64,000 bases of DNA from an uncultured Rhizobium sp. (GTDB lineage: Bacteria > Pseudomonadota > Alphaproteobacteria > Rhizobiales > Rhizobiaceae), in the NCBI GenBank assembly GCA_945952045.1, contig CAMFHE010000008.1, positions 62,001 through 126,000 on the forward strand, in the 5' to 3' direction. Positions 36,008 through 43,447 of the stretch are shown in pieces (position 1 is the stretch's first letter; the number at the start of each line of letters is the position of its first letter). A model generated the notes under the pieces. That model was given only the letters and a program-made list of their open reading frames with translations. It made no database searches and was not told where the DNA came from. Made by a program: the position numbers and the translations under genes.

Positions 36008-36019
36008 GAACTGGCCAAG
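36008..36019 (+). other. Candidate attR at right junction of the terL element
   Basis: GAACTGGCCAAG. The codons GAA CTG GCC spell the same residues (E-L-A) as GAG CTC GCC at the left junction but with different third bases, so one set comes from the element and one from the host. Host terminase sequence is clear from AAG TGG onward. Confidence 0.55.
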
Positions 36020-36847
36020 TGGAAATATGCGCAGGCCTGCTGGGACATGCTGCAATTCGGCCTGCGCCTCGGCGCGCGGCCGCGCCAGCTTGTGACGACG
36101 ACGCCCCGGCCGGTGCCGCTTCTGAAGGCGCTGATGGCCGACCCGGAGACGGCGCTGACAAAGATCAGCACCGATGCCAACCGCGCCAATCTGGCCCCGG
36201 GCTTCATCGAGGCTCTGGCGCATCGCTATGGCGGCTCGAGACTTGGGCGGCAGGAACTGGATGGCGAACTGATCGAGGATCGCGATGACGGTCTTTGGAA
36301 ACGCGAGGCGATCGAGGCGGTGACGCTGCGGGTCACCGGGCCGCTCCGGCGCATCGTCGTGGCGGTCGATCCGCCGGCAAGCGCGGGGCCGAATGCCTGT
36401 TGCGGCATTGTCGTCGCCGGTCTGGATGGGGCCGGGCGCGGCGTCGTGCTGGCGGATTGCTCGGTGCCGGCGGCAAGTCCCGCCGCCTGGGCGAGCGCGG
36501 TGGTGCGCGCTTTTCGCCGTTTCGATGCGGACCGGGTGGTGGCCGAAATCAATCAGGGCGGCGATATGGTCGGCGCCATGTTGCGCAGCGTCGATGTGGC
36601 GCTGCCGGTGACGACGGTGCGCGCGACGCGTGGCAAATATCTGCGCGCCGAACCGGTCGCAGCGCTTTATGAACAGGGGCGCGTGATCCATGCCGGCCGC
36701 TTTGCCGAACTGGAGGACCAGATGTGCGACTTCGGCCCGGAGGGGCTTTCCTCGGGCCGCTCGCCGGACCGGCTGGACGCGCTGGTCTGGGCGCTGACGG
36801 CGCTGATGCTGGAAGGGGCCGGCGAGCCGCGCGTGCGCGGCATCTGA
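36017..36847 (+). pseudogene. GTA terminase large subunit, C-terminal nuclease half
   Basis: The continuation of TerL after the insertion, 276 codons plus stop, beginning KWKYAQACWDMLQFGLRLG. The RNase-H-like nuclease is recognisable from VVAVDPPAS, VVAEINQGGD and the late acidic DRLDALVWAL. The phase matches the N-terminal half exactly. The open frame extends left to a TTG at 35945 inside the element, but no good ribosome site is seen, so independent translation is doubtful. No inactivating mutation is visible, which argues for a recent or reversible interruption. Confidence 0.85.
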
Positions 36848-36865
36848 TCCGGGCCGGACATGAAA

Positions 36866-36889
36866 AAAGCGGCCCCAAGGGGCCGCTTT
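36866..36889 (-). terminator. Terminator for the 40-aa gene (minus strand)
   Basis: Stem AAAGCGGCCCC / GGGGCCGCTTT with loop AA; read on the minus strand it ends in six T. It may also weaken plus-strand transcription after terL. Confidence 0.75.
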
Positions 36890-36932
36890 CGAAGGATAGC
36901 CGAAGCAGGAGGCTCCGGCGCGATGTTCGCGC

Positions 36933-37055
36933 TCAGCGTGCGGTCGGCTGCGGCGTCGTTTCGCGAACCTGACGCCACTCGGATTCGAGGCGATCCAGAA
37001 CTTGCTGCGGAATGGTCTGCGGTGCCTTGACGGCCTGAACGTTGGGCTGCTGCAT
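36933..37055 (-). CDS. Small hypothetical protein (40 aa)
   Basis: A 40-residue protein with MQQPNVQAVKAPQTIPQ at the start and LDRLESEWRQVRETTPQP near the end. It has a good GGAG site 8 nt before the ATG at 37055 and its own terminator on the same strand, which supports a real gene. It is polar, with one short amphipathic helix and no membrane segment. It is divergent from the endolysin gene and lies inside the GTA region against the direction of the cluster. The function is unknown. Confidence 0.6.
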   Translation of the reverse strand: MQQPNVQAVKAPQTIPQQVLDRLESEWRQVRETTPQPTAR

Positions 37056-37229
37056 CGATGGACTCCTCAAATGGTTCACACGATTGACATAAACAGGTTG
37101 TTGGGCGCTTGGTTCCACATCCTTCATAAAAAGTAAATCAGGGTCTAAATCCGTAAAACGATTTAGATTTTTTAAAATCGATTGAAATATTTCGCCTCCT
37201 GTGGAGAGGTGAAAACAGAGGTTCACAAC

Positions 37230-37847
37230 ATGGTCATCAACCGTCGGTTTTTCTTCGACCACATCCGCAACGGCCCTTTTCGTGGGCGATTGCTCAAGCC
37301 GCAGGTGGAGGGCATCGAGGCGATTCTGGAGCATTGGCAGGCCTGGGAAAAGCGCGGCGACGACCGCTGGCTTGCCTATATCCTGGCGACGGTCTTTCAC
37401 GAGACCGCCGAAACCATGCAGCCGGTGCGCGAGACGCTTGCGCCTGACGATGCGAAAGCCATCGCCATTCTCGAACGCGCCTTTGCCGAGGGGCGGCTGA
37501 GCTGGGTGAAGACGCCCTATTGGCGTCCGGACGAAACCGGGCAAAGCTGGCTGGGGCGCGGTTTCGTGCAGCTCACCCACAAACGCAATTACGCGGCGAT
37601 GGCGCAAGTGACCGGCATCGATCTCGTTGCCGAACCCGACAGGGCGATGGAGACGGGGCCGGCGCTGGCTATCCTTTTCGAGGGCATGGCGCGTGGCAGC
37701 TTTACGGGCAGGAAACTCGCCGATTATTTCGATGGCGATAGCGAGGATTGGATCGAGGCGCGGCGCATTGTCAACGGCACCGACCGGGCGGCGCTGATCG
37801 CCGGCTATGGCCGCAGCTTCTATGCCGCCATCAGCCGACGTCCCTGA
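37230..37847 (+). CDS. Glycoside hydrolase family 19-like endolysin
   Basis: A 205-residue muramidase/chitinase-type protein. The catalytic region is visible as LAYILATVFHETAETMQPVRE, followed by GQSWLGRGFVQLTHKRNYAAM and a late segment with ARRIVNGTDRAALI, all typical of phage GH19 endolysins. It has no signal peptide, so it would need a holin or other help to reach the wall. Its place in the GTA cluster suggests a role in cell lysis and release of GTA particles. ATG 37230 follows GAGG. An AT-rich spacer upstream (37056-37229) likely holds its own promoter. Confidence 0.8.
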   Translation: MVINRRFFFDHIRNGPFRGRLLKPQVEGIEAILEHWQAWEKRGDDRWLAYILATVFHETAETMQPVRETLAPDDAKAIAILERAFAEGRLSWVKTPYWRPDETGQSWLGRGFVQLTHKRNYAAMAQVTGIDLVAEPDRAMETGPALAILFEGMARGSFTGRKLADYFDGDSEDWIEARRIVNGTDRAALIAGYGRSFYAAISRRP

Positions 37848-37948
37848 GCATTCCCAGGACAAGGACTTCACGTCTTCGGGACAGCGTGACGCGTTGAACC
37901 GGCCGGCAAGCCATGATAATCGCGGCACGATCCGAACGGGAGCATGCC

Positions 37949-38266
37949 ATGATCCGCCACATCGTCTTCTTCACCGTGCCCAACGAAGCCGACCGCGAGG
38001 CGGTGCGCGCCGGTCTGTCGATCCTGACGGATATTCCGCATGCGAAATGCGTCGAGATCGGCGACAACGTCAAGAAGGACCATTTCGGCAACGAGGTGGA
38101 TTTCGTCGTTTATGCCGAATTCGAGGATGAAGCAGCGATGGCGGCCTACAAGGCGCATCCCAACTACCAGACATCCATCGACCTCGTGCGCCCCATTCGC
38201 GACCTGCGCATCGCCGCCGATTTCAATACGGCAACCGCGGTGACGGAGAATTTGCGCGGCGAATAA
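37949..38266 (+). CDS. Dabb-domain (stress-responsive A/B barrel) protein
   Basis: A 105-residue protein starting MIRHIVFFTVPNEADREAV, with the Dabb features FVVYAEFEDEAAMAAYKAHPNY and a final strand near LRPIRDL-like VRPIRDLRIAADF. Dabb proteins are small dimeric barrels with varied or unknown roles. GGGAG lies 8 nt before ATG 37949. It is not a phage structural gene and is a guest between GTA terL and portal, as is the next PadR gene. Confidence 0.8.
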   Translation: MIRHIVFFTVPNEADREAVRAGLSILTDIPHAKCVEIGDNVKKDHFGNEVDFVVYAEFEDEAAMAAYKAHPNYQTSIDLVRPIRDLRIAADFNTATAVTENLRGE

Positions 38267-38311
38267 GCCGCTCCAACCGATATTTCAGGACGCCGGCCGA
38301 TTGGCCGTGAC

Positions 38312-38335
38312 GGGAGAGAGCTGACGCTCTCGCCC
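38312..38335 (+). terminator. Weak hairpin after Dabb gene
   Basis: GGGAGAGAGC / GCTCTCGCCC with one mismatch, loop TGAC, then TGTTTC. The poor T-tract makes it a weak candidate. Confidence 0.35.
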
Positions 38336-38402
38336 TGTTTCTGGCTGATTTCAAGGGGTTACGGCTCCGTCCTTTTGATCCGACATGTTTAAGATAGATT
38401 TA

Positions 38403-38457
38403 GATATATCGAACTCTTGCGCTTTCGCGCGACTTCGCTATATTACGATATATCGAA
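38403..38457 (+). promoter_or_regulatory. Paired GATATATCGAA operators upstream of padR-like gene
   Basis: GATATATCGAA occurs at 38403-38413 and 38447-38457, 44 bp apart (about four helical turns); the second is part of a perfect CGATATATCG palindrome. The pair ends 23 bp before the regulator's start, as expected for PadR autorepression. Confidence 0.6.
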
Positions 38458-38479
38458 AACATATCTGAAGGAAATATCG

Positions 38480-39157
38480 ATGTTTGGACATTTCGAAGGC
38501 CGGTGTGGCCGGCAGCAGGATGAGCGGCAGTTTTCCGATCGCGGCGGACGCCGGGAGCGGCATGAGCGCTGGCGGGAGATGATGATGGCGATGGGGCGTG
38601 GCCCGTTCGGACGTGGTCCGAGAGGCCAGGGACCGGGTCGGGACGGCTTCGACGGCGACGATGATTTCGGGCCGCGCGGTCGTTTCCTCGGCCAGGGGCA
38701 TATCCGCCTTCTCGTCCTGTCGCTGATCGAGACCGAGGCGCGCCATGGCTATGACCTCATTCGCCAGATCGAGGAGATGAGCGGCGGCGCCTATGCGCCG
38801 AGCCCCGGCGTCATCTATCCGACGCTGACGCTGCTGGAAGAGGCCGGTTATGCCGCAGCCGGCACCGAGGGCAACAAGAAGCTCTATGCGATCACCGAGG
38901 AGGGCAAGGCCCATCTGGAGGAAAATCGCGACCACGCACGCCGCATCGTCGAACGCCTGACCGCGCTTGGCGACCATATGCGGGCGCGGGCCGAGCGCCA
39001 CGGACGCGGCCGGGACGACGGTCCGGCGCTGCCGCGCGGCGTCGACGCCGCCTTCCTCAATCTGCGCGAGGCGGTGGCGCGGCGCATCGGCAAGGATGCC
39101 GATGCCTCGACCGAGATCGTGCGCAAGTTGCTTGCTCTGGCCGAAGATATCGGCTGA
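38480..39157 (+). CDS. PadR family transcription regulator
   Basis: A 225-residue regulator. Residues 1-72 form an unusual arginine/glycine/aspartate-rich, probably disordered extension (for example GRGPFGRGPRGQGPGRD). The PadR winged helix follows from about residue 73: GHIRLLVLSLIETEARHGYDLIRQIEEM and SPGVIYPTLTLLEEAGY, ending in a helical dimerisation part. PadR proteins usually repress their own promoter and a neighbouring transporter or stress gene. Paired ATATATCG repeats lie upstream. ATG 38480 follows AAGGA. A strong terminator comes right after, so it is separated from the portal gene. Confidence 0.88.
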   Translation: MFGHFEGRCGRQQDERQFSDRGGRRERHERWREMMMAMGRGPFGRGPRGQGPGRDGFDGDDDFGPRGRFLGQGHIRLLVLSLIETEARHGYDLIRQIEEMSGGAYAPSPGVIYPTLTLLEEAGYAAAGTEGNKKLYAITEEGKAHLEENRDHARRIVERLTALGDHMRARAERHGRGRDDGPALPRGVDAAFLNLREAVARRIGKDADASTEIVRKLLALAEDIG

Positions 39158-39187
39158 CGCGGCATTCCGCATTCCTGGCATTCAAAC

Positions 39188-39226
39188 CGGCCCGCGTCGC
39201 CTCTGGAGACGCGGGCCGTTTCGTTT
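39188..39226 (+). terminator. Strong terminator between padR-like gene and GTA portal
   Basis: A perfect 11-bp stem CGGCCCGCGTC / GACGCGGGCCG with a 9-nt loop and then TTTCGTTTT. It lies just before the portal gene's ribosome site, so plus-strand transcripts from terL or padR should stop here. Confidence 0.75.
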
Positions 39227-39244
39227 TCGAAAAGGACAAACCCA

Positions 39245-40405
39245 ATGAACCTTCGATCCCTGCTGCCGTGGCGCGCCATGGCGGCGCGAAAACCCACGTC
39301 TGAAACCAAGGCCGTCTCCGGTCTCTCCGCATTCTCCGGCGAGGCGCGGGCGGCGTGGACGGCGCGATCCTATCCGGCGCTGGCGCGTGAGGGTTTCATG
39401 CGCAATCCGGTGGCGCATCGCGCCGTTCGGATGATCGCCGAGGCCGCAGCCGCGGTGCCGTGGCTGGTCTATGAGGGTGAGCGCGAGATCGAGGAACATG
39501 CACTGATCGATCTCGTCGCCCGGCCGAACGGCCGCATGGGCGGGCCGGATTTCTTCGAGGCGCTCTACGGGCATCTGTTGCTGTCGGGAAATGCCTATGT
39601 GCAGCCGGTGCTGGCGGCGGGACACCTGCGCGAGCTGCATCTGCTGCGGCCGGATCGGGTGAGCGTCGTCGCCGGCGTCGATGGCTGGCCGGTCGGCTAT
39701 GATTATCGCATCGGCAATGCCGTCAGGCGCTTTGCCGCAGAGCCGGTGGAGGGGCTGGGTCTGCTGCACCTGAAACTCTTCCATCCGCTCGACGACCATC
39801 TCGGCTTTCCGCCGCTCGCCGCCGCACAGACGGCGCTCGACCTGCACAACGCCGCCGCGACCTGGAACAAGGCGTTGCTCGACAATTCCGCAAGGCCCTC
39901 AGGCGCGCTGGTCTACCAGCCGAAGGAGGGCGGCAATCTTTCGCCAGACCAATATGAGCGGCTGAAGGCGGAGCTGGAAAACGGCTATGCCGGGGCGGTG
40001 CGCGCCGGCCGTCCGTTGCTGTTGGAAGGCGGGCTCGACTGGAAGACGATGAGCCTCTCGCCGCGCGACATGGATTTCATCGAGGCGCGCAACGGGGCGG
40101 CCCGCGATATCGCGCTCGCCTTCGGCGTTCCGCCGATGCTGGTCGGCATTCCCGGCGACGCCACCTATGCCAATTATCAGGAGGCCAACCGCGCCTTCTA
40201 TCGCCTGACGGTGCTGCCGCTGATCCAGCGCATCGCCGCCAGCCTTTCCGCCTGGCTGTCGCCGGTCTATCGCGAGGCCCTGCGGCTGGAGCCCGATCTC
40301 GACCGCATCGCCGGCCTTTCCGCCGAGCGCGACGCGCTCTGGGCGAGGGTAGGGGGTGCCGGCTTCCTCACCGAGGAAGAGAAGCGGCAAGCGGTCGGAT
40401 ACTGA
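39245..40405 (+). CDS. GTA portal protein (HK97 family, g3)
   Basis: A 386-residue portal, the ring at one head vertex through which DNA passes. HK97-type motifs are visible: NPVAHRAVRMIAEAAAAVPW near the start, HLLLSGNAYVQPV, LKLFHPLDDHLGFPPLAAA and NARDIALAFGVPP-like GAARDIALAFGVPPMLVG. Length fits GTA g3. ATG 39245 follows AAGGA. An intrinsic terminator lies directly upstream, so expression may need read-through or a promoter hidden close to the start. A 186-bp spacer separates it from the next gene. Confidence 0.92.
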   Translation: MNLRSLLPWRAMAARKPTSETKAVSGLSAFSGEARAAWTARSYPALAREGFMRNPVAHRAVRMIAEAAAAVPWLVYEGEREIEEHALIDLVARPNGRMGGPDFFEALYGHLLLSGNAYVQPVLAAGHLRELHLLRPDRVSVVAGVDGWPVGYDYRIGNAVRRFAAEPVEGLGLLHLKLFHPLDDHLGFPPLAAAQTALDLHNAAATWNKALLDNSARPSGALVYQPKEGGNLSPDQYERLKAELENGYAGAVRAGRPLLLEGGLDWKTMSLSPRDMDFIEARNGAARDIALAFGVPPMLVGIPGDATYANYQEANRAFYRLTVLPLIQRIAASLSAWLSPVYREALRLEPDLDRIAGLSAERDALWARVGGAGFLTEEEKRQAVGY

Positions 40406-40591
40406 TACAAAATCAATGATTTGGTTCGTGTGGCGGAATCGATTTTCGATCCCGTTGAATCGCTTTGCCAGAGGCTTGGCATTGCGCGTGAAGAAACGCG
40501 GATAAGCGATTCTTTCGACTCCGATATCGCCGTTCACAGCTGCGAAATTTCGGCGAAAATGTAAGCGCAGTCTAACCGGAGGGCGTTAACC

Positions 40592-40912
40592 ATGGCTGAC
40601 TTCGGCAATGAACCCGGGCTGTGGGTGGCGCGCACGGCGGGCGCATCCGCAGGGGCGGCCGTATCGCTGGTCTATCTGTTGCCGAAAAGCCGGCGCGAGG
40701 CGGCCGGACGCTTCTTCACCGGCCTGACCTGCGGCCTGATCTTTGGAGGCCCGACCGGGGCTTGGCTGATCGAGCGCATGCAGCTTGGCGGCCAGATGTC
40801 GCCTTTCGAAACCCTGCTTGCCGGCTCGGCGGCATCGAGCCTCAGCGCCTGGTGGGCGCTTGGCATCCTCGCCCGCATCGCCGGCCGTTACGGCGCTCGC
40901 CCCGAGCGCTGA
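40592..40912 (+). CDS. GTA g3.5-like small membrane protein (DUF6107)
   Basis: A 106-residue protein with two or three hydrophobic segments (about residues 15-30, 41-60, 73-95), located between portal and protease as g3.5 is in other alphaproteobacterial GTAs. The family has been labelled DUF6107 and its role is unknown. Glycine-rich membrane helices (FFTGLTCGLIFGGPTGAWL) are seen. It is preceded by GGAGGGCGTTAACC, a good ribosome site. Confidence 0.75.
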   Translation: MADFGNEPGLWVARTAGASAGAAVSLVYLLPKSRREAAGRFFTGLTCGLIFGGPTGAWLIERMQLGGQMSPFETLLAGSAASSLSAWWALGILARIAGRYGARPER

Positions 40913-40937
40913 TCCCCTTTTATCTCAGGAGACATTC

Positions 40938-41519
40938 ATGAGGAACGCTGATCGCGGGCCGCGCCCCGCCACGACCCGTTTCGCCGCATTGACGCTGAAG
41001 GGCGTCACCGGTGAGGGGCGGTTTTCCGGCTATGCCAGCCTGTTCGGCGAGGTCGATCTCGGCAAGGACGTCATCGAGCGTGGCGCTTTTTCCCGCTCGC
41101 TGACGGAACGTGGCTCGGGCGGCGTGCGCATGCTCTTCCAGCACGATCCGGCCGAGCCCATCGGCGTCTGGACCACGATCCGCGAGGATGCGCGCGGCCT
41201 TTATGTCGAGGGCCAGCTCGCCACCGGCGTCGCCCGCGCCCGCGAGGTGCACCAGCTGATGAAAAGCGGCGGCCTGGATGGTCTCTCCATCGGCTTCCAG
41301 ACGGTGCGCGCCCGCAACGATGCCAAGGGCGGCATCCGTCGCATTCTCGAGGCCGATCTCTGGGAGATCTCGGTCGTCACCTTTCCGATGCTGCCCTCGG
41401 CCCGCGTTTCCAACGTCAAGCATGCCCGCTGGTTTCGCGATGCCGAAACCGAGCTGGCCCGCACGCTGCGCCGCGCCGCGCGCACTCTCTTCAAACCCCG
41501 CCAGCCCTCGAAAGGATAG
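40938..41519 (+). CDS. GTA prohead protease (HK97 family, g4)
   Basis: A 193-residue S78-type maturation protease. The family pattern is clear: GRFSGYASLFGEVDLGKDVIERGAF, then the catalytic histidine in VRMLFQHDPAEPIGV and the serine in GLDGLSIGFQT, ending with ADLWEISVVTFPM. It cleaves the delta domain of the capsid protein during head assembly. ATG 40938 follows CAGGAG. It lies 4 bp before the capsid gene, as in HK97-like phages. Confidence 0.92.
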   Translation: MRNADRGPRPATTRFAALTLKGVTGEGRFSGYASLFGEVDLGKDVIERGAFSRSLTERGSGGVRMLFQHDPAEPIGVWTTIREDARGLYVEGQLATGVARAREVHQLMKSGGLDGLSIGFQTVRARNDAKGGIRRILEADLWEISVVTFPMLPSARVSNVKHARWFRDAETELARTLRRAARTLFKPRQPSKG

Positions 41520-41523
41520 CTGC

Positions 41524-42771
41524 ATGACTGAAGCCACCGAAAAATCCGCGCCGGAAATCAAGGCCGTGCCGGACAATGTCAACGCCGCCTTCGACGAGTT
41601 CATGTCGGCCTTCGAAACCTTCCGCGAGGTCAACGACCGCCGTCTGGACGAAATCGAAAGCAAGCTGACCGACGACGTCGTGACCCGCGAGCGCGTCGAG
41701 CGCATCAACCGCGCCATGGACGAGCAGAAGAGCCTGCTCGACCAGCTCGTGGTCAAGAAGGCCCGCCCACCGCTGGGGCGCGGCGGCGCGGTCGAGACGA
41801 GCGAGCACAAGGCCGCTTTCGAAGCCTATATCCGCCGGGGCGACGAGGGCGCGCTGCGCGATCTCGAAGCCAAGGCCTATTCGTCCGGCACGGGCGCGGA
41901 TGGCGGCTATCTGGTGCCGCCGGAAACCGATACCGAAATCGGCCGCCGCCTGTCGGTGGCCTCTCCGATCCGCGCGCTGGCAACGGTGCGCCAGGTCTCG
42001 GCCGCCGTTCTGAAAAAGCCGTTTTCGCTGAGCGGTCTTTCCTCCGGCTGGGTGGCGGAAACGGCGGCGCGGCCGCAGACCAACACGCCGCAGCTGGCCG
42101 AACTCTCCTTCCCGACCATGGAGCTTTACGCCATGCCGGCGGCGACGCAATCGCTGCTCGACGATGCCGCCGTCGATATCGAGGCCTGGATCTCGGCCGA
42201 AGTCGATATCGTCTTCGCCGAGCAGGAGGGCGCGGCCTTCGTCAATGGCGACGGCACCAACAAGCCGAAGGGATTTCTGTCCTATACGACGGTGGCCGAA
42301 AGCGGCTGGAGCTGGGGCAATATCGGCTATATCGCCTCCGGTGCCGCCGGCGCCTTCAAGACCAGCGGCCCCTCGGATGTGCTGGTCGATACCATCTATG
42401 CGCTGAAGGCCCGCCATCGCCAGAATGCCGGCTTCGTCATGAACCGGAAAACGCAGGCCGAGATCCGCAAGTTCAAGGATGCCGACGGAAATTACCTGTG
42501 GCGTCCGCCCGTCGCCGCCGACCAGCCGGCCTCGCTGATGGGCTTTGCGGTGACGGAGGCCGAGGACATGCCGGATATCGCCGCCAATTCGCTCTCCATC
42601 GCGTTTGGCGATTTCCGCGCCGGCTATCTCGTCGTGGATCGGACCGGCGTGCGCATCCTGCGCGATCCCTTCTCCGCCAAGCCCTATGTGCTGTTCTACA
42701 TGACGAAACGCGTTGGCGGCGGGGTGCAGGATTTCGAGGCGATCAAACTGGTGAAGTTCGCGGCGAGCTGA
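41524..42771 (+). CDS. GTA major capsid protein (HK97 family, g5)
   Basis: A 415-residue HK97-fold capsid protein. The N-terminal 100 or so residues (coiled-coil-like, FETFREVNDRRLDEIESKL) form the scaffolding delta domain that the protease removes. The shell domain starts near SSGTGADGGYLVPPETDTEI and contains GDGTNKPKGFLSY and FGDFRAGYLVVDRTGV. Length and order match GTA g5. ATG 41524 follows AAAGGAT. The gene shows no damage. Confidence 0.95.
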   Translation: MTEATEKSAPEIKAVPDNVNAAFDEFMSAFETFREVNDRRLDEIESKLTDDVVTRERVERINRAMDEQKSLLDQLVVKKARPPLGRGGAVETSEHKAAFEAYIRRGDEGALRDLEAKAYSSGTGADGGYLVPPETDTEIGRRLSVASPIRALATVRQVSAAVLKKPFSLSGLSSGWVAETAARPQTNTPQLAELSFPTMELYAMPAATQSLLDDAAVDIEAWISAEVDIVFAEQEGAAFVNGDGTNKPKGFLSYTTVAESGWSWGNIGYIASGAAGAFKTSGPSDVLVDTIYALKARHRQNAGFVMNRKTQAEIRKFKDADGNYLWRPPVAADQPASLMGFAVTEAEDMPDIAANSLSIAFGDFRAGYLVVDRTGVRILRDPFSAKPYVLFYMTKRVGGGVQDFEAIKLVKFAAS

Positions 42772-42810
42772 GCCGGCGCTCTCTGCCGCAACCGTGATTG
42801 CGGCAATTTC

Positions 42811-42834
42811 CCCTTCTCCCCGCGGGGAGAAGGG
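42811..42834. repeat. Palindromic repeat CCCTTCTCCCC / GGGGAGAAGGG, copy 2
   Basis: A perfect inverted repeat in the spacer between capsid and g6. It matches the palindrome at 7613-7638. In this place it could also reduce read-through and so set the capsid:tail protein ratio. Confidence 0.6.
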
Positions 42835-42881
42835 ATTTGCGGCACAGCCCTATTCCAATTTCCAAATCCCCGGAGACATCA

Positions 42882-43445
42882 ATGACCTATGCCCTGATCG
42901 CGCCGCCGGTGGCGGAGCCGTTGACGCTTGTGGAGGTGAAGGCGCATTTGCGCCTCGACGGCGACGACGAGGATGCGCTGCTGACGAGCCTTATCCGCGC
43001 CGCCCGCGAGCATCTGGAGCGGATGAGCGGGCTGGCGCTGGTCAACCAAGGCTGGCGGCTTTATCTCGACGTCTGGCCGGAGGGGCCGATTCAAATTGGC
43101 AGGGCGCCGGTGCAAGCCATTGAATCGGTGACGATCTATGACGCGGCCGGTGCGCCGGTCAGCGTCCCGCTTGACGGCCATATGCTGGACGGGCAGGCGA
43201 TGCCGGCGCGGCTGATGCTGTCGCAAAGCCCTGATACGGCGCGGGCGCTGAACGGCATCGAGATCGATTTCACCGCCGGCTTCGGCAATGCCGTCGATGT
43301 GCCGGACGGTTTGAAACGGGCGATGCTGACGCATATCGCCCAGATGTTTTCCTGCCGTGGCGTCGTATCTCCGGACAATCAGCCGGCGCTCATTCCCGAT
43401 GGGTACGAACGGCTGGTTGCGCCCTGGCTGCCGAGGAGGCTCTGA
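42882..43445 (+). CDS. GTA head-tail connector (g6-like)
   Basis: A 187-residue protein of the gp6-like connector group: PLTLVEVKAHLRLDGDDEDALLTSLIRAAREHLERMSG is the helical signature (seen here as VEVKAHLRLD and AAREHLERMSG), followed by YLDVWPEGPIQIGRAPVQ and EIDFTAGFGNAVDVPDGLKRA. It forms the ring below the portal. ATG 42882 follows CGGAG. It sits in the standard GTA order. Confidence 0.88.
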   Translation: MTYALIAPPVAEPLTLVEVKAHLRLDGDDEDALLTSLIRAAREHLERMSGLALVNQGWRLYLDVWPEGPIQIGRAPVQAIESVTIYDAAGAPVSVPLDGHMLDGQAMPARLMLSQSPDTARALNGIEIDFTAGFGNAVDVPDGLKRAMLTHIAQMFSCRGVVSPDNQPALIPDGYERLVAPWLPRRL

Positions 43446-43447
43446 CC

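Larger units (their letters stand above)
28866..36016. mobile_element. 7.15-kb serine-recombinase integrative element inside GTA terL
   Basis: The segment separates two in-frame halves of the terminase gene and is visibly more AT-rich than both flanks. It encodes a small serine resolvase next to the left end (28893-29474), res-like repeats, a candidate small RNA, a HUH Rep-like protein, a 672-residue flagellin, a 52-residue protein and a large serine recombinase whose start lies about 80 bp from the right end. It lacks conjugation or capsid genes, so it is not a complete ICE or prophage. The Rep-like gene suggests that an excised circle could replicate. I know of no described element with this content. 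Confidence 0.85.

Noticed and set aside
35945..36016. Possible own start (TTG) for the terminase C-terminal half inside the element
   Set aside because: No ribosome site and the first 23 residues are not terminase-like. The frame is open by chance up to the junction.
28866..36016. Complete prophage or conjugative element
   Set aside because: Apart from recombinases, a Rep-like protein and flagellin there are no capsid, tail, relaxase-plus-coupling or secretion genes. The phage-like genes outside belong to the GTA.
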